Positions 19,923 to 28,836 of a stretch of DNA of 64,000 nt are shown here, piece after piece. The notes below the pieces were generated by a model. The model made no database searches, was not told the origin of the DNA, and worked only from the letters and a program-made list of their open reading frames with translations. The position numbers and the translations under genes are program-made. Origin of the DNA: Pseudorhodobacter antarcticus (GTDB lineage: Bacteria; Pseudomonadota; Alphaproteobacteria; Rhodobacterales; Rhodobacteraceae); the NCBI GenBank assembly GCA_945862465.1, contig CAMAYO010000004.1, positions 1 to 64,000 on the forward strand. Reading direction: 5' to 3'. The stretch's first letter is position 1; each line of letters begins with the position of its first letter.

Positions 19923-20951
19923 TCACGGAAAAATCGGGGCCAACATCAGCCCCATCGTCTCGTCCAAGCCCAGCATCAGATTGGCGTTCTGCATGGCTTG
20001 ACCGGACGAGCCTTTATTTAGGTTGTCCAGCACTGCCACCACAACCGCCCGGCCCGGCAAACGATCACCGATCACCCCGATGTGACAGAAGTTTGATCCC
20101 GCAACATCGCGGGTGGACGGCAAAGCGCCAAAGGGCAGCACCTGCAAGAAAGGCTCATCGGCATAGGCCTTGGCCAAGGTATGGTGCACCGTGGCAGGAT
20201 CGCCCTGAACATAAACCGTCGCCAGAATGCCGCGGTTCATGGGCAACAGATGCGGGGTGAATTGCACCTGCACCGGACGACCGGCGATTTTGGAAAACTC
20301 TTGGTCAAACTCGCCCAAATGCCGATGCTTGCCGCCCGCCGAATAGGTATGCGTGCCGCCCGACAATTCCGCGTGCAGCAGGTTTTCCTTGGGGCTGCGC
20401 CCTGCCCCCGAAACGCCCGCTTTCAGATCGATGACGATGTTGTCGAGATCAATCACGCCCGCCGCAATCAACGGGCGCAGTGCAAACTGCCCCGTGGCTG
20501 CATTGCACCCCGTGCCCGCCACCAAACGCGCCGCGGCAATCTCGGAACGGTAAAACTCGGTCAGGCCATACACCGCTTCGGCCTGCAAGTCGGGCTGGGT
20601 GTGGGGCTGGCCGTACCATTGCGCATAGGCCGCCGCATCGCGCAGCCGGAAATCAGCCGACAGATCAACAATCTTCAAATCGCGCGGTAAAGCGGCAATC
20701 ACCGCCTGCGTGGTGCCATGCGGCAAAGCGCAAAAGCACAGGTCGATCTTGGAAAAATCAATCTCTTCGATCTTGGTCAAGATCGGCAGGTCTAGATGGC
20801 GCAGAAAGGGAAAGACCTCGGCCATGGTCATGCCCGCTTTGCGATCCGCCGAAAGGGCAGCAACCCGCATCTGCGGATGGGTGGCAATCAAACGCACCAG
20901 TTCCGCGCCCGTGTAGCCCGAGGCCCCAAGGATGGCGATGTTGTAGATCAT
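19923..20951 (-). CDS. argC: N-acetyl-gamma-glutamyl-phosphate reductase
   Basis: NADPH-dependent third step of arginine biosynthesis, N-acetylglutamyl phosphate to the semialdehyde. It has 342 residues. The nucleotide-binding start is [17 protein letters not shown], and the catalytic thiol is Cys149 in [12 protein letters not shown], followed by the family blocks [15 protein letters not shown] and [17 protein letters not shown]. No other arg biosynthesis gene except argS is near, so the pathway is dispersed. Cotranscription with ccmE is likely. Confidence 0.97.
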   Translation of the reverse strand: MIYNIAILGASGYTGAELVRLIATHPQMRVAALSADRKAGMTMAEVFPFLRHLDLPILTKIEEIDFSKIDLCFCALPHGTTQAVIAALPRDLKIVDLSADFRLRDAAAYAQWYGQPHTQPDLQAEAVYGLTEFYRSEIAAARLVAGTGCNAATGQFALRPLIAAGVIDLDNIVIDLKAGVSGAGRSPKENLLHAELSGGTHTYSAGGKHRHLGEFDQEFSKIAGRPVQVQFTPHLLPMNRGILATVYVQGDPATVHHTLAKAYADEPFLQVLPFGALPSTRDVAGSNFCHIGVIGDRLPGRAVVVAVLDNLNKGSSGQAMQNANLMLGLDETMGLMLAPIFP

Positions 20952-21014
20952 GTGGCGTCCCCTTTTGATGGAATTTGCGCTACGTCATTGGCCACGCAAG
21001 GCGCAGATGCAAGC

Positions 21015-21761
21015 CTAATCCAGCTTGCGCTCTCCTGCGCGAATGGGAAAACTCAGGCGGTTTTCGCGCGGCGGCAAGGGGCAGATGGCAAAGTCGGTAA
21101 AGGCGCAAGGCGGGTTGTGGGCGCGGTTGAAATCAAGCGTGATGGTTTCGCCCACAGGATCGCCGATCAAAAAGCGCGAGGCGGCATAGGTTTCCGACCC
21201 CGCCGTCGCATCGCGGATCACAAACATCGGTTTACCCGCTTTCCAATGCGTGGCCAACAATGTGACATCCTGCCCGTCATGGGTGAAATGCGCACGGTGC
21301 GTTAGGGTGATTTCGGTCGTGCCAGCGCCTTTTTGATCAACCAATTGCGCTTGCGGCGCAGCCAAAGCCTCCCACTTGGCAATTATAACCCACGCCGGAT
21401 CAAAGGGGTAAGATGACAGCGTCACGGCGCGCGGCAAGCCCAGATCACGCACGCGCAGGGCGGGCTGGCCCTCTACCGTGTGCAGTTCCAACAAAAGGCC
21501 CGCCACGCGCAGCATCGGATTGCCACCTTGCGCTTCAAAGGGAAAGTCTTGGCCCGCCACCTGCAAAGACGCGCTCTGCGCCGTGGCGGTCAGCACACCC
21601 AGATGATCCGGCCCGACGGACAAGACGAGATCATTGTCCACAGTCCGACCCAGCTTTTGCGGCCCCGTTGGAATTTCCACGCGGTCCGTCAGGTTCAACC
21701 AGCCATCTTCGGCCAAAAGGGCGGCCGAACGCTCTGCTTTCCAGTCGATAAAGCTTATCAT
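21015..21761 (-). CDS. DUF1684 family protein
   Basis: A 248-residue cytoplasmic protein. The C-terminal motif that marks DUF1684 is clear (FNRAHNPPCAFTDFAICPLPPRENRL, residues about 215-240, given by position). The middle contains RDATAGSETYAASRFL, also conserved. The fold is beta-rich; no enzymatic activity is established that I know of. Its start overlaps the stop of the 83-codon gene upstream by four bases, so the two are cotranscribed. There is no signal peptide. Confidence 0.85.
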   Translation of the reverse strand: MISFIDWKAERSAALLAEDGWLNLTDRVEIPTGPQKLGRTVDNDLVLSVGPDHLGVLTATAQSASLQVAGQDFPFEAQGGNPMLRVAGLLLELHTVEGQPALRVRDLGLPRAVTLSSYPFDPAWVIIAKWEALAAPQAQLVDQKGAGTTEITLTHRAHFTHDGQDVTLLATHWKAGKPMFVIRDATAGSETYAASRFLIGDPVGETITLDFNRAHNPPCAFTDFAICPLPPRENRLSFPIRAGERKLD

Positions 21762-22009
21762 GTGCCGATCCTATCGCGCAGGTCTGTCAAAGTCACCTCG
21801 CGCCGAAAGCGCGGATTGTTGAACCAGATCGGGTGAAAGGCATAGCCGCCTTCGATCCCCTCATCAATCGTCGATTGGCGCTGATACAGGTAGCGCCACA
21901 AACCGCGCAACATAGCCCGACGAATCGGCCGGCTTGTCGCAAAAGCATGATTGAAGACCAAAGGCCGCGCCTTAGCGCGCAAAGGATCATTGCTTGCAAA
22001 ACATTTCAT
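21758..22009 (-). CDS. Small hypothetical protein upstream of the DUF1684 gene
   Basis: An 83-residue, strongly basic protein of unknown function. It ends RFRREVTLTDLRDRIGT and overlaps the DUF1684 gene by four bases, which supports its reality. The first 30 residues are less convincing; a later start at the internal Met of RRAMLRGLWRYLYQ is possible, although the ATG at 22009 has a G-rich stretch about ten bases ahead. No membrane helix, cysteine motif or recognised family. It is divergent from the response regulator gene across a 166-bp gap. Confidence 0.55.
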   Translation of the reverse strand: MKCFASNDPLRAKARPLVFNHAFATSRPIRRAMLRGLWRYLYQRQSTIDEGIEGGYAFHPIWFNNPRFRREVTLTDLRDRIGT

Positions 22010-22131
22010 CCAACACCCCCACTAAAGCTTTGAATGGTGCAACATAAGGTCAAATCATCGCACACCATTTGTGTAGTGCATCTACCCCGAAGGTGGCATA
22101 AGCTCGCACAATAGTATCTGGCGCGCCATGA

Positions 22132-22147
22132 CGTAAACCTATTTACG
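22132..22147. promoter_or_regulatory. Perfect inverted repeat upstream of the response regulator
   Basis: CGTAAA-CCTA-TTTACG is a perfect 6-4-6 inverted repeat 28 bases before the response regulator ATG. Its size suits a dimeric helix-turn-helix regulator, and LuxR-type regulators often bind such sites in their own promoters. Autoregulation is inference; a chance palindrome cannot be excluded. Confidence 0.35.
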
Positions 22148-22175
22148 ATCATGGCAGATCTAATGGGTGGTACGA

Positions 22176-22841
22176 ATGACAATATCTGAACAAAAATCAG
22201 ACGTCTCGGTTGGCGCGAAGCCAATTAACGTGATTGTGGCGGATGATCACTCGATGATCAGCGAATGTATCTGCAGTTTTCTGGAAACACGCATCAATGG
22301 CACGGTGTCACCTCAGTCGACCTTCCAAGGCGCGATGGAGGCGGCAGCGGCAAAGCATTGTGATGTGATCCTGCTTGATATGGTCATGCCCGGCATGGAC
22401 GGCGTGGCGAGTATCGAACAGGTTGTCTCGGCATTTCCAGACACGAAGGTTGTGATCTTTTCCAGCTGTAACGATCAATCCTTGGTTGTCAAAGCGATCA
22501 AAGCGGGCGCGCGGGGGTTTGTGCCAAAGGATATGCCTTTGACGGCCTTGATCCCGGCCTTGAACCTGATCCTGTCGGGCGAAATTTTCTTCCCCAGCAG
22601 CTTCTTCAAATCTGCCGCTTTTGAAAAACTTTCGGCCACCTCATCGACCGCCGTGCTGACCCCGTCTGAGATTGCGATGCTCGAAATGGTTCTGGTTGGC
22701 GCATCGAACAAAGAGATCGGTCACCGGATCGGGCAAACCGAAAATAATGTTAAAATGTTGATGCGCAAAACCTTCTTGAAATTGGGGGCGAACAACAGAA
22801 CCCATGCGGTGCACATCGCCCAATCCAACGGCTGGATTTAA
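22176..22841 (+). CDS. Orphan NarL/FixJ-type response regulator
   Basis: A 221-residue two-domain regulator. The receiver has the acidic pair in VIVADDHSM, the phosphoacceptor Asp68 in VILLDMVMPGMDG, and the Lys in FVPKDMP. The C-terminal LuxR-type helix-turn-helix is LTPSEIAMLEMVLVGASNKE followed by IGHRIGQTENNVKMLMRKTF, though the usual N-T-V-K-x-H recognition segment reads NNVKMLM. No sensor kinase is adjacent. A GTG three codons upstream (22167) is an alternative start. It could respond to an unlinked kinase. The gene stands alone, with a palindrome upstream and a strong hairpin downstream. Confidence 0.9.
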   Translation: MTISEQKSDVSVGAKPINVIVADDHSMISECICSFLETRINGTVSPQSTFQGAMEAAAAKHCDVILLDMVMPGMDGVASIEQVVSAFPDTKVVIFSSCNDQSLVVKAIKAGARGFVPKDMPLTALIPALNLILSGEIFFPSSFFKSAAFEKLSATSSTAVLTPSEIAMLEMVLVGASNKEIGHRIGQTENNVKMLMRKTFLKLGANNRTHAVHIAQSNGWI

Positions 22842-22867
22842 CCCAAAGCCCCAGCGCAGGAATGAAA

Positions 22868-22897
22868 CAAGGGCCGCATCAAAGGATGTGGCCCTTG
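22868..22897. terminator. Hairpin terminator between the response regulator and murI
   Basis: A 13-bp stem (CAAGGGCCGCATC with GATGTGGCCCTTG, one G-U pair) and an AAAG loop, located between two convergent genes. The thymine run is short (CCCTTTAA), so termination in either direction is likely but not certain. A second inverted repeat, AAGCGCCTGCG with CGCAGGCGCTT at 22904-22937, overlaps the murI stop. Confidence 0.6.
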
Positions 22898-22935
22898 CCC
22901 TTTAAGCGCCTGCGTCACGCCACAAGCGCAGGCGC

Positions 22936-23748
22936 TTACACCGCCTCAAAAGCAATCTTGCGGCGCAGAAATTGTGTGGCTTTGCTTGAGACATAGGCCG
23001 GATCGCCCGTTGTCAGAAACTTACTGGCCTGCCCTGCCCCCAAAAACGCGGGCCTGCGCTGCAAATAGTCGGCAAGGCTTTCGGCAACCAAATTGGCTTG
23101 GGAATAAACCTTCACCTCTGGTCCCAGCGCCTCTTGAAAGGCGCGCGCCATCAGGGGGTAATGGGTGCAGCCCAAAATCGCCGCTTGCGGGAAAGGCATC
23201 CGGCGTTTGAGCGCCTCGACATGCGAGCGCACCAAGGCCTCGGCCAAAATCTCATCCCCCTGTTCAATGGCATCGACCACGCCGCCGCAAGGCTGCGCTT
23301 CAACATCCACGCCCACGGCGCGGTAAGCCAGTTCGCGCTGAAAGGCGCGCGAGGCAACGGTGGCGGGGGTGGCAAAGAGCGCCACGTGCTTCACCGCCAC
23401 TTCGCGCGGCGGCGAATTGTCGCCCCATTGGCGTTCGGTCAGCGCTTCAATCAGCGGCACAAACACACCCAAAACCCGCTTATCGGCGGGAACCCAAGTT
23501 TCCTGCATCCGCTTCAGCGCCGCTGCCGAGGCGGTGTTGCAGGCCAAGATCACCAGATCGCAACCCTCGTCCCACAGGCGTTCCGTGGCAGCACAAGTTA
23601 GCTTGAAGATATCCTCATGCGTGCGTACCCCGTAAGGCGCATGCGCGTTGTCGCCGAAATAGACAAAGGGCACCTTTGGCAACTTGGCGGTCACGGCGTC
23701 TAGCACCGTCAGCCCACCCAAGCCGGAATCAAATATGCCCACCGCCAT
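22936..23748 (-). CDS. murI: Glutamate racemase
   Basis: Cofactor-independent racemase that makes D-glutamate for peptidoglycan. It has 270 residues from ATG 23748 ([12 protein letters not shown]). The two-base mechanism residues are present: Asp7 region, Cys70 in LACNTAS and Cys194 in LGCTHYP. An upstream in-frame ATG (23814) adds 22 residues without family similarity. It is divergent from the LysR gene. A second racemase of the related Asp/Glu family occurs in this window at 52910, in a transport context, so the two should not be confused. Confidence 0.96.
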   Translation of the reverse strand: MAVGIFDSGLGGLTVLDAVTAKLPKVPFVYFGDNAHAPYGVRTHEDIFKLTCAATERLWDEGCDLVILACNTASAAALKRMQETWVPADKRVLGVFVPLIEALTERQWGDNSPPREVAVKHVALFATPATVASRAFQRELAYRAVGVDVEAQPCGGVVDAIEQGDEILAEALVRSHVEALKRRMPFPQAAILGCTHYPLMARAFQEALGPEVKVYSQANLVAESLADYLQRRPAFLGAGQASKFLTTGDPAYVSSKATQFLRRKIAFEAV

Positions 23749-23916
23749 TCGGCACCCCTTGTCTAAATTTCGATCACAATCGTGAGGATAGTGCAGTAGT
23801 CCATCCAAGAGCAATGCCGCTTAAAGTTGCAAGAAACGCGGTCAAAGTGGTTTACAGGGCGAAACTCTTGGGCAAAAGGGACAAGTGTGGTATGCAAAGA
23901 CATGGGAGAATTCGCG

Positions 23917-24813
23917 ATGATGGATTGGGACAAGCTGCGTATCTTTCACGCGGTGGCCGATAAGGGCTCTCTCACCCATGCGGGTGAGGTGCTGCACCTT
24001 AGCCAATCCGCCGTCAGCCGCCAGATTCGCGCCTTGGAAGAATCCCTTTCGGTGACCCTGTTTCACCGCCACGCCCGCGGTTTGATCCTCACCGAACAGG
24101 GCGAGTTGTTGTTTGATGCCACCAGCCAAATGGTCCGCCGCCTAGACGCCGCCGCCGCCCGCATCCGCGACAGCGAGGACGAGGTTTTTGGCGAGTTGCG
24201 CGTCACCACCACCACAGGCTTTGGCACGCTGTGGCTGGCCCCGCGTTTGGCAGCGCTTTATTCAAAATACCCTGCCCTAAAGATTGACCTTATGCTGGAA
24301 GAGCGCGTGCTAGACCTGCCGATGCGCGAGGCCGATGTCGCCATTCGTATGAAAGAACCCCAGCAGGCCGACCTGATCCGCAAACGCCTGATGCAGATCA
24401 AAATGCGCCTGTTTGCGACGCCTAAATATCTAGAAGAACACGGCACACCAAAAACGATGGACGAGATGACCTCGCACCGCCTGATCTGCCAGCACGCGGG
24501 CACAGCGCAAGTGGCGGCGGGGGCCTTGTTGGTGGCGGAATTGATGAGCCACGACATCCCCTCGACCCTGACCGTCAACAACTACTTCGGCGTCTTGCAG
24601 GCCGTGCTGAACCACCTTGGCATCGGCGTTCTGCCCGATTACGTCACCGAAGATTCCCCCCACCTGATCCGCGTTCTGCCTGAAGTGGAAAGTGCGGAAG
24701 TGCCGGTGTTCTTGGCCTATCCAGAAGAGTTGCGCCATTCCAAGCGCGTGGCGGCGTTTCGTGACTTTGTGATGGATGAGATCATGGCCTTTCGCCGCCG
24801 CCAGCAAGACTAG
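23917..24813 (+). CDS. LysR-family transcriptional regulator
   Basis: A 298-residue regulator. The N-terminal winged helix-turn-helix runs WDKLRIFHAVADKGSLTHAG through LSQSAVSRQIRALEESL, and the C-terminal part is a periplasmic-binding-protein-like effector domain (GELRVTTTTGFGTLWLAPRL). The start at 23917 (two consecutive Met codons) has GGGAG eight bases upstream; the longer frame to 23827 is not supported. It is divergent from murI. The recognition helix resembles regulators such as those found in many roseobacters, but no target can be named. Effector unknown. Confidence 0.9.
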   Translation: MMDWDKLRIFHAVADKGSLTHAGEVLHLSQSAVSRQIRALEESLSVTLFHRHARGLILTEQGELLFDATSQMVRRLDAAAARIRDSEDEVFGELRVTTTTGFGTLWLAPRLAALYSKYPALKIDLMLEERVLDLPMREADVAIRMKEPQQADLIRKRLMQIKMRLFATPKYLEEHGTPKTMDEMTSHRLICQHAGTAQVAAGALLVAELMSHDIPSTLTVNNYFGVLQAVLNHLGIGVLPDYVTEDSPHLIRVLPEVESAEVPVFLAYPEELRHSKRVAAFRDFVMDEIMAFRRRQQD

Positions 24814-24886
24814 GTACCTGCGCTCACATGCGGCGGCTATGCGCTGGGCGCATAACGGAATTGCCGCAAATGCAGCCCAATGGCCG

Positions 24887-24915
24887 TTGCCTAAATTCTG
24901 TGCAGCCCCTATCTA
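24887..24915 (+). promoter_or_regulatory. Candidate promoter of the intergenic sRNA
   Basis: TTGCCT (24887-24892) and TATCTA (24910-24915) are separated by exactly 17 bases, a sound housekeeping-type promoter in an A+T-richer patch between two genes. The predicted start near 24922 is about 80 bases before a perfect terminator, which is why I link them. Confidence 0.45.
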
Positions 24916-24921
24916 AACCTC

Positions 24922-25001
24922 CGAAGCGTTGATTGAGTTCGCTCTTTCCGTTTCATACCTCCCTGTTGGACTTGGCCGAGCGCAAGCTCGGCCTTTTTTT
25001 T
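24922..25001 (+). ncRNA. Candidate small RNA, about 80 nt, with intrinsic terminator
   Basis: Between the LysR gene and purL a promoter-like element is followed by a short sequence without an ORF that ends in a perfect terminator: GGCCGAGC, GCAA tetraloop, GCTCGGCC, then eight T (24974-25001). The terminator is too far from the LysR stop (161 bases) to be simply its own. The body holds a pyrimidine-rich single-stranded stretch with TACCTCCCTG at 24956-24965, which could pair with Shine-Dalgarno sequences, as the CCUCC loops of some Rhodobacter sRNAs do. Terminator is certain; sRNA status is inference. Confidence 0.45.
24974..25001 (+). terminator. Perfect intrinsic terminator before purL
   Basis: Eight-base-pair G+C-rich stem (GGCCGAGC / GCTCGGCC) closed by a GCAA tetraloop and followed by eight consecutive T. 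It is the strongest rho-independent terminator in the window and insulates the purL leader from upstream transcription. Confidence 0.9.
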
Positions 25002-25039
25002 GATTTCTCGATATATTTCAAGAATTTGCCGAAAGTTTC

Positions 25040-25200
25040 GGCAGTCAGACAGGCAGTCTGCCCAAGGTTTGGGCTTTGGGCACAGGGGCCTTTGGGCGCG
25101 AGGCCCGTTGCCTTTAAAAATCACACCTTGGCCCCAAGCACTGCGCTTTTCGACCCATGGGCTAGAAGCATGGGTCGCAAGCCTTGGGGTATTGCACCAT
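25040..25200 (+). ncRNA. Structured RNA resembling 6S RNA, upstream of purL
   Basis: The 327 bases between the terminator and purL contain a long imperfect hairpin. The closing stem pairs 25053-25067 (GCAGTCTGCCCAAGG) with 25182-25195 (CCTTGGGGTATTGC). The apical stem pairs 25086-25091 with 25101-25106, extended by GGCA/TGCC. Two side hairpins are perfect: CTTGG-CC-CCAAG (25127-25138) and CGACCCATG...CATGGGTCG (25151-25177). The stretch GCCTTTAAAAATCACACCTT at 25110-25129 closely resembles the 3' half of the Escherichia coli 6S central bubble (GCCUUAAAAC...UUCACCUUG). 6S RNA mimics an open promoter and binds RNA polymerase. Limits are approximate; a purL leader structure is the alternative. 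Confidence 0.42.
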
Positions 25201-25328
25201 TCCTGCGGCCCTTGAAAAAAACCGCCCGTTTTCCGCCGCACAGCCACGGGGGTGCTTTTCCTTTCGCCGCCCTTGCCCTAAAGGGCAGCAAAGGCCAGAT
25301 GGCCCGTGCCGCTTTATGGGAGACTGCC

Positions 25329-27488
25329 ATGTCAGAACCCGCGATCACCCCAGCGCTTGTAGCCTCGCATGGATTGAAACCCGATGAGTATGAGCGCCTG
25401 TTGGGCATCATCGGGCGGGTGCCGACGTTCACCGAACTTGGCATCTTCTCGGCCATGTGGAACGAACATTGTTCTTACAAGTCATCAAAGAAATGGCTGC
25501 GCACCTTGCCCACCACGGGGCCACAGGTGATCTGCGGGCCGGGGGAGAATGCCGGCGTTGTCGATATAGGCGACGGGCAGGCGGTGATCTTTAAGATGGA
25601 AAGCCACAACCACCCGTCATACATTGAACCCTATCAGGGGGCGGCCACCGGCGTGGGCGGCATTCTGCGAGATGTGTTTACCATGGGCGCGCGGCCGATT
25701 GCCGCGATGAACAGCCTGTCGTTCGGTGTGCCCGCACATCCCAAAACCGCGCATCTGGTGAAGGGCGTGGTCGAAGGCGTGGGTGGCTATGGCAACGCCT
25801 TTGGCGTGCCGACGGTGGGCGGCGAAGTGCGCTTTCATCGCAGCTATAACGGCAACTGCTTGGTGAACGCCTTTGCGGCGGGCTTGGCGGATGCGGACAA
25901 AATCTTTTACTCGGTCGCCTCTGGCGTGGGGATGCCCGTGGTTTATCTGGGGGCCAAGACGGGCCGTGACGGGGTTGGCGGAGCCACGATGGCCTCGGCC
26001 GAATTTGACGCCTCGATCGAGGAAAAGCGCCCGACGGTGCAGGTTGGCGACCCCTTCACCGAAAAGCGTCTGCTGGAAGCTTGCTTGGAACTTATGGCCT
26101 CGGGTGCTGTGATCTCGATCCAAGACATGGGGGCCGCTGGCCTGACCTGCTCGGCGGTTGAGATGGGCGATAAGGGCGGGCTTGGCATCAAGCTGCAACT
26201 GGACGCTGTGCCCCAGCGCGAAACGCATATGACCGCTTACGAGATGATGCTGTCCGAAAGCCAAGAGCGGATGCTGATGGTTCTGAAGCCGGAACTGGAA
26301 GATGTCGCCCGCGCGATCTTTGTGAAATGGGATCTGGATTTTGCCATAGTGGGCGAAACCATTGCCGAGGATCGGTTTTTGATCCTGCATGGCAATGAGA
26401 TCAAGGCCGATCTGCCACTGTCAAAACTCTCGTCCTCGGCCCCCGAATATGACCGCCCTTGGGTGGCAACGCCGCAAGCTGGCCCCCTGCCCGCTTATCC
26501 CGCCATCAGCCCGTTGGATGCCCTGCGCGCCCTGATCGCTGCGCCGTCTTATGCGCACAAGGCTTGGGTCTATGAGCAGTATGACAGCCAAGTTCTGGCC
26601 GACACCATCCGCCGCCCGGGCATGGGGGCTGGCGTGGTGCGGGTGCATGGCACGAAAAAGGCGCTGGCCTTCACGTCTGACGTGACGCCGCGCTATGTGA
26701 AGGCCAACCCCGAACGTGGCGGGATGCAGGCCGTGGCCGAAGCCTATCGCAACCTGTCTGCCGTTGGCGCGCTGCCTTTGGCCACGACCGATAACCTAAA
26801 CTTCGGCAACCCCGAAAAGCCCGAGATTATGGGGCAGTTGGTCGGCGCGCTCAAAGGCATTGCGGCGGCCTGTATCGCGCTGGATATGCCCATCGTTTCG
26901 GGCAACGTGTCGCTTTACAATGAAACCGATGGCGCAGGCATTCTGCCCACGCCCACAATCGGCGCAGTGGGCATCTTGGCTGACGCAGGTGATCTGATCG
27001 GCGGCCTGCCCCATGCGGGCGATGTGGCGGTGCTGATCGGGGCAACTCATGGGCACATGGGCCAATCTGCCCTGCTCGCAGAAGCCTTTGGCATTGAAGC
27101 GGGCGATGCACCGCCTGTCGATCTGGTGGCCGAGAAAACCCATGGCAGCTTTATTCGTGCAAATGGCAAATCCTTTCACGCCTGCACCGATCTGTCAGAT
27201 GGCGGCCTTGCCCTAGCGGCGTTCGAAATGGCCGAAGGCGCAGGCTTGGGGCTGACCCTGACCACCGCTGATATCGCCACGCTTTACGGTGAAGATCAGG
27301 CACGCTATCTGGTGGCCCTGCTTGCGTCGCGCGCCGAGACGCTACTGGCGCAAGCCGCAGCACTGGGCATCCCTGCGGCCAAGGTGGGCCAGTTTGGTGG
27401 CGACACTGTCACCTTGGGCGGGGAAAGCGCGCCCTTGGCGGCTCTGTCAGCCCTGTATCGCGGCGCATTTGCACAGGCTGTGGCATGA
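25329..27488 (+). CDS. purL: Phosphoribosylformylglycinamidine synthase, large subunit
   Basis: Synthetase subunit of FGAM synthase, the fourth step of purine synthesis. At 719 residues it is the short PurL that needs separate PurS and PurQ. Motifs include [17 protein letters not shown] near residue 40, [33 protein letters not shown] and the phosphate loop GGEVRFH. The frame is open 132 codons upstream, but that part is the structured intergenic RNA region; the ATG at 25329 ([11 protein letters not shown]) follows GGGAG and matches the family. The stop overlaps the GNAT gene by four bases. Confidence 0.97.
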   Translation: MSEPAITPALVASHGLKPDEYERLLGIIGRVPTFTELGIFSAMWNEHCSYKSSKKWLRTLPTTGPQVICGPGENAGVVDIGDGQAVIFKMESHNHPSYIEPYQGAATGVGGILRDVFTMGARPIAAMNSLSFGVPAHPKTAHLVKGVVEGVGGYGNAFGVPTVGGEVRFHRSYNGNCLVNAFAAGLADADKIFYSVASGVGMPVVYLGAKTGRDGVGGATMASAEFDASIEEKRPTVQVGDPFTEKRLLEACLELMASGAVISIQDMGAAGLTCSAVEMGDKGGLGIKLQLDAVPQRETHMTAYEMMLSESQERMLMVLKPELEDVARAIFVKWDLDFAIVGETIAEDRFLILHGNEIKADLPLSKLSSSAPEYDRPWVATPQAGPLPAYPAISPLDALRALIAAPSYAHKAWVYEQYDSQVLADTIRRPGMGAGVVRVHGTKKALAFTSDVTPRYVKANPERGGMQAVAEAYRNLSAVGALPLATTDNLNFGNPEKPEIMGQLVGALKGIAAACIALDMPIVSGNVSLYNETDGAGILPTPTIGAVGILADAGDLIGGLPHAGDVAVLIGATHGHMGQSALLAEAFGIEAGDAPPVDLVAEKTHGSFIRANGKSFHACTDLSDGGLALAAFEMAEGAGLGLTLTTADIATLYGEDQARYLVALLASRAETLLAQAAALGIPAAKVGQFGGDTVTLGGESAPLAALSALYRGAFAQAVA

Positions 27489-27985
27489 TCCTACGCCCTG
27501 CCACGCCTGCGGATTTCGCCTTTATCCGTGGGCTGGCGGGCCACCCCGACTATGCGCCCTTCATCACAGATGAAGACGAAGCTGGCCTTGAATATTACCT
27601 AAACAACACCGCGCACCGCCTGTTGATCTGGCAAGACGCCCAAGGCCCCGCAGGGCTGGCGCTGTATTGCGAGATTGGCGACCCATCAGGGCGTGTCGAA
27701 CTGCGCCGTCTGGCCCTAGCCCGCCCCAGTCAAGGCGAGGGGCCCGTATTCTTGCAAGCGCTGATCGACTATGCCTTTCACGACCTGCAAGCGCAGCGCC
27801 TGTGGCTTGACGCCTCTGCTGAAAACATACGCGCACAGGAGGCCTACCTGAAAGCCGGCTTTGTCTTCGAAGGCCGCCAACGCGCCCATTGGTTCCGCCC
27901 TGCTTTGGGGCACTCCGTGGACCTGATGTTGTACGGCATCTTGCGCCACGAATGGCAGCTTGCCAAAGCGCCCTTGCAGCCCTGA
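27485..27985 (+). CDS. GNAT-family N-acetyltransferase
   Basis: A 166-residue acyltransferase. The N-terminus ([20 protein letters not shown]) and the C-terminal block ([26 protein letters not shown]) are typical of GNAT proteins of the RimJ/RimL-like group, which acetylate amino groups of small molecules or proteins. The acetyl-CoA loop is degenerate ([17 protein letters not shown]), where R-G-x-G-x is expected. It overlaps the purL stop by four bases, so expression is coupled to purine synthesis. The substrate cannot be predicted. Confidence 0.85.
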   Translation: MILRPATPADFAFIRGLAGHPDYAPFITDEDEAGLEYYLNNTAHRLLIWQDAQGPAGLALYCEIGDPSGRVELRRLALARPSQGEGPVFLQALIDYAFHDLQAQRLWLDASAENIRAQEAYLKAGFVFEGRQRAHWFRPALGHSVDLMLYGILRHEWQLAKAPLQP

Positions 27986-28025
27986 CCGCTGCGCCCTACA
28001 TCTTGGGCAATAACAGGAGAGACCT

Positions 28026-28268
28026 ATGGCCATCGAAGCCCATGCCATCGAAGCCCTGATCCGCGCCAGCTTTCCTGACGCCAAGATCACCATCACCGAC
28101 CTTGCCGGTGACGGCAACCATTGGGCGGCCGAGGTGATCGACGCCAGCTTCAAAGGCCAAAGCCGCGTGCAACAACAGCGCGCGGTCTATGCCAGCCTGA
28201 AAGGCAAGATGGACGGCGCACATGGCGAATTGCATGCCTTGGCCCTGACAACCAAAGTTCCGGAATAA
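28026..28268 (+). CDS. bolA: BolA-family protein
   Basis: An 80-residue BolA/IbaG-type protein. The conserved helix-turn region GDGNHWAAEVIDASFKGQSR contains the His that binds a bridged 2Fe-2S cluster with a monothiol glutaredoxin, and the C-terminal HALALTTK carries another conserved His. It has a strong AGGAGAG ribosome site five bases ahead of ATG 28026. The downstream gene is exactly such a glutaredoxin, so the pair probably forms the BolA-Grx heterocomplex used in iron-sulfur trafficking and iron sensing. Confidence 0.93.
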   Translation: MAIEAHAIEALIRASFPDAKITITDLAGDGNHWAAEVIDASFKGQSRVQQQRAVYASLKGKMDGAHGELHALALTTKVPE

Positions 28269-28319
28269 GATTGCCCCAAACCAACCCGCAAACATGGACC
28301 TGCGGCGAAAGGACGAAGA

Positions 28320-28685
28320 ATGAGCGCGATTGACACAATCAAAGACACCGTGGCCAAGAACGATGTTGTCTTGTTCATGAAAGGCACCAAAATGATGCCG
28401 CAATGCGGCTTTTCCTCGCACGTGGCGGGGGTGCTGAATTACATGGGCATCGAATACGCCGATGTGAACGTGCTGGCAGATGCCGAAATTCGCCAAGGCA
28501 TCAAGGATTTCTCTGATTGGCCCACGATCCCCCAACTTTATGTGAAGGGCGAGTTTGTGGGCGGCTGTGACATCGTGACCGAGATGACCCTGTCGGGCGA
28601 ATTGGACCAGCTTTTGGAAGCCAAAGGCGTGGCCTTTGATAAAGCCGCGTCCGAGAAAATCCGCGAAGCCAATAAAGAAAGCTAA
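28320..28685 (+). CDS. grxD: Monothiol glutaredoxin (Grx4 type)
   Basis: A 121-residue monothiol glutaredoxin with the CGFS active site (Cys29) and the glutathione-binding motifs [20 protein letters not shown]. Proteins of this type coordinate a 2Fe-2S cluster between two monomers or with a BolA partner and pass clusters to apo-proteins. It follows bolA by 51 bases, with AAGGACGAAGA before the ATG. A palindromic repeat and a terminator lie immediately downstream, ending the purL-GNAT-bolA-grxD run. Confidence 0.96.
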   Translation: MSAIDTIKDTVAKNDVVLFMKGTKMMPQCGFSSHVAGVLNYMGIEYADVNVLADAEIRQGIKDFSDWPTIPQLYVKGEFVGGCDIVTEMTLSGELDQLLEAKGVAFDKAASEKIREANKES

Positions 28686-28698
28686 GTCGCGGGCACAC

Positions 28699-28713
28699 AT
28701 TTTCGGCGAAAAT
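28699..28713. repeat. ATTTTC-GGC-GAAAAT palindrome
   Basis: A perfect 6-bp inverted repeat with a three-base loop after grxD. It has the same core as the three hairpins at 44037-44106 (ATTTTC-TGC-GAAAAT), differing only in the loop, so it looks like a member of the same small repeat family. Confidence 0.5.
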
Positions 28714-28716
28714 CAA

Positions 28717-28747
28717 ATCGGCGCGCTGCAAAGCGCGCCGATGTCAT
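28717..28747 (+). terminator. Hairpin after grxD
   Basis: An 11-bp perfect stem, ATCGGCGCGCT with AGCGCGCCGAT, closed by a GCAA loop (28728-28731) and followed by GTCATTTTA. The thymine tract is weak and displaced by three bases, but the stem is very stable. Confidence 0.7.
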
Positions 28748-28836
28748 TTTACCTTACAGCTTAAGCAGCCCCGGCACCCTATCAGACGGCGCAGCCTAGA
28801 GGTTTTCGCAGGAAATCTGCGCCCCTTACGTACATA

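Noticed and set aside
24933-25328. N-terminal extension of purL by 132 codons
   Set aside because: It covers the terminator and the structured RNA; the family N-terminus and ribosome site are at 25329.
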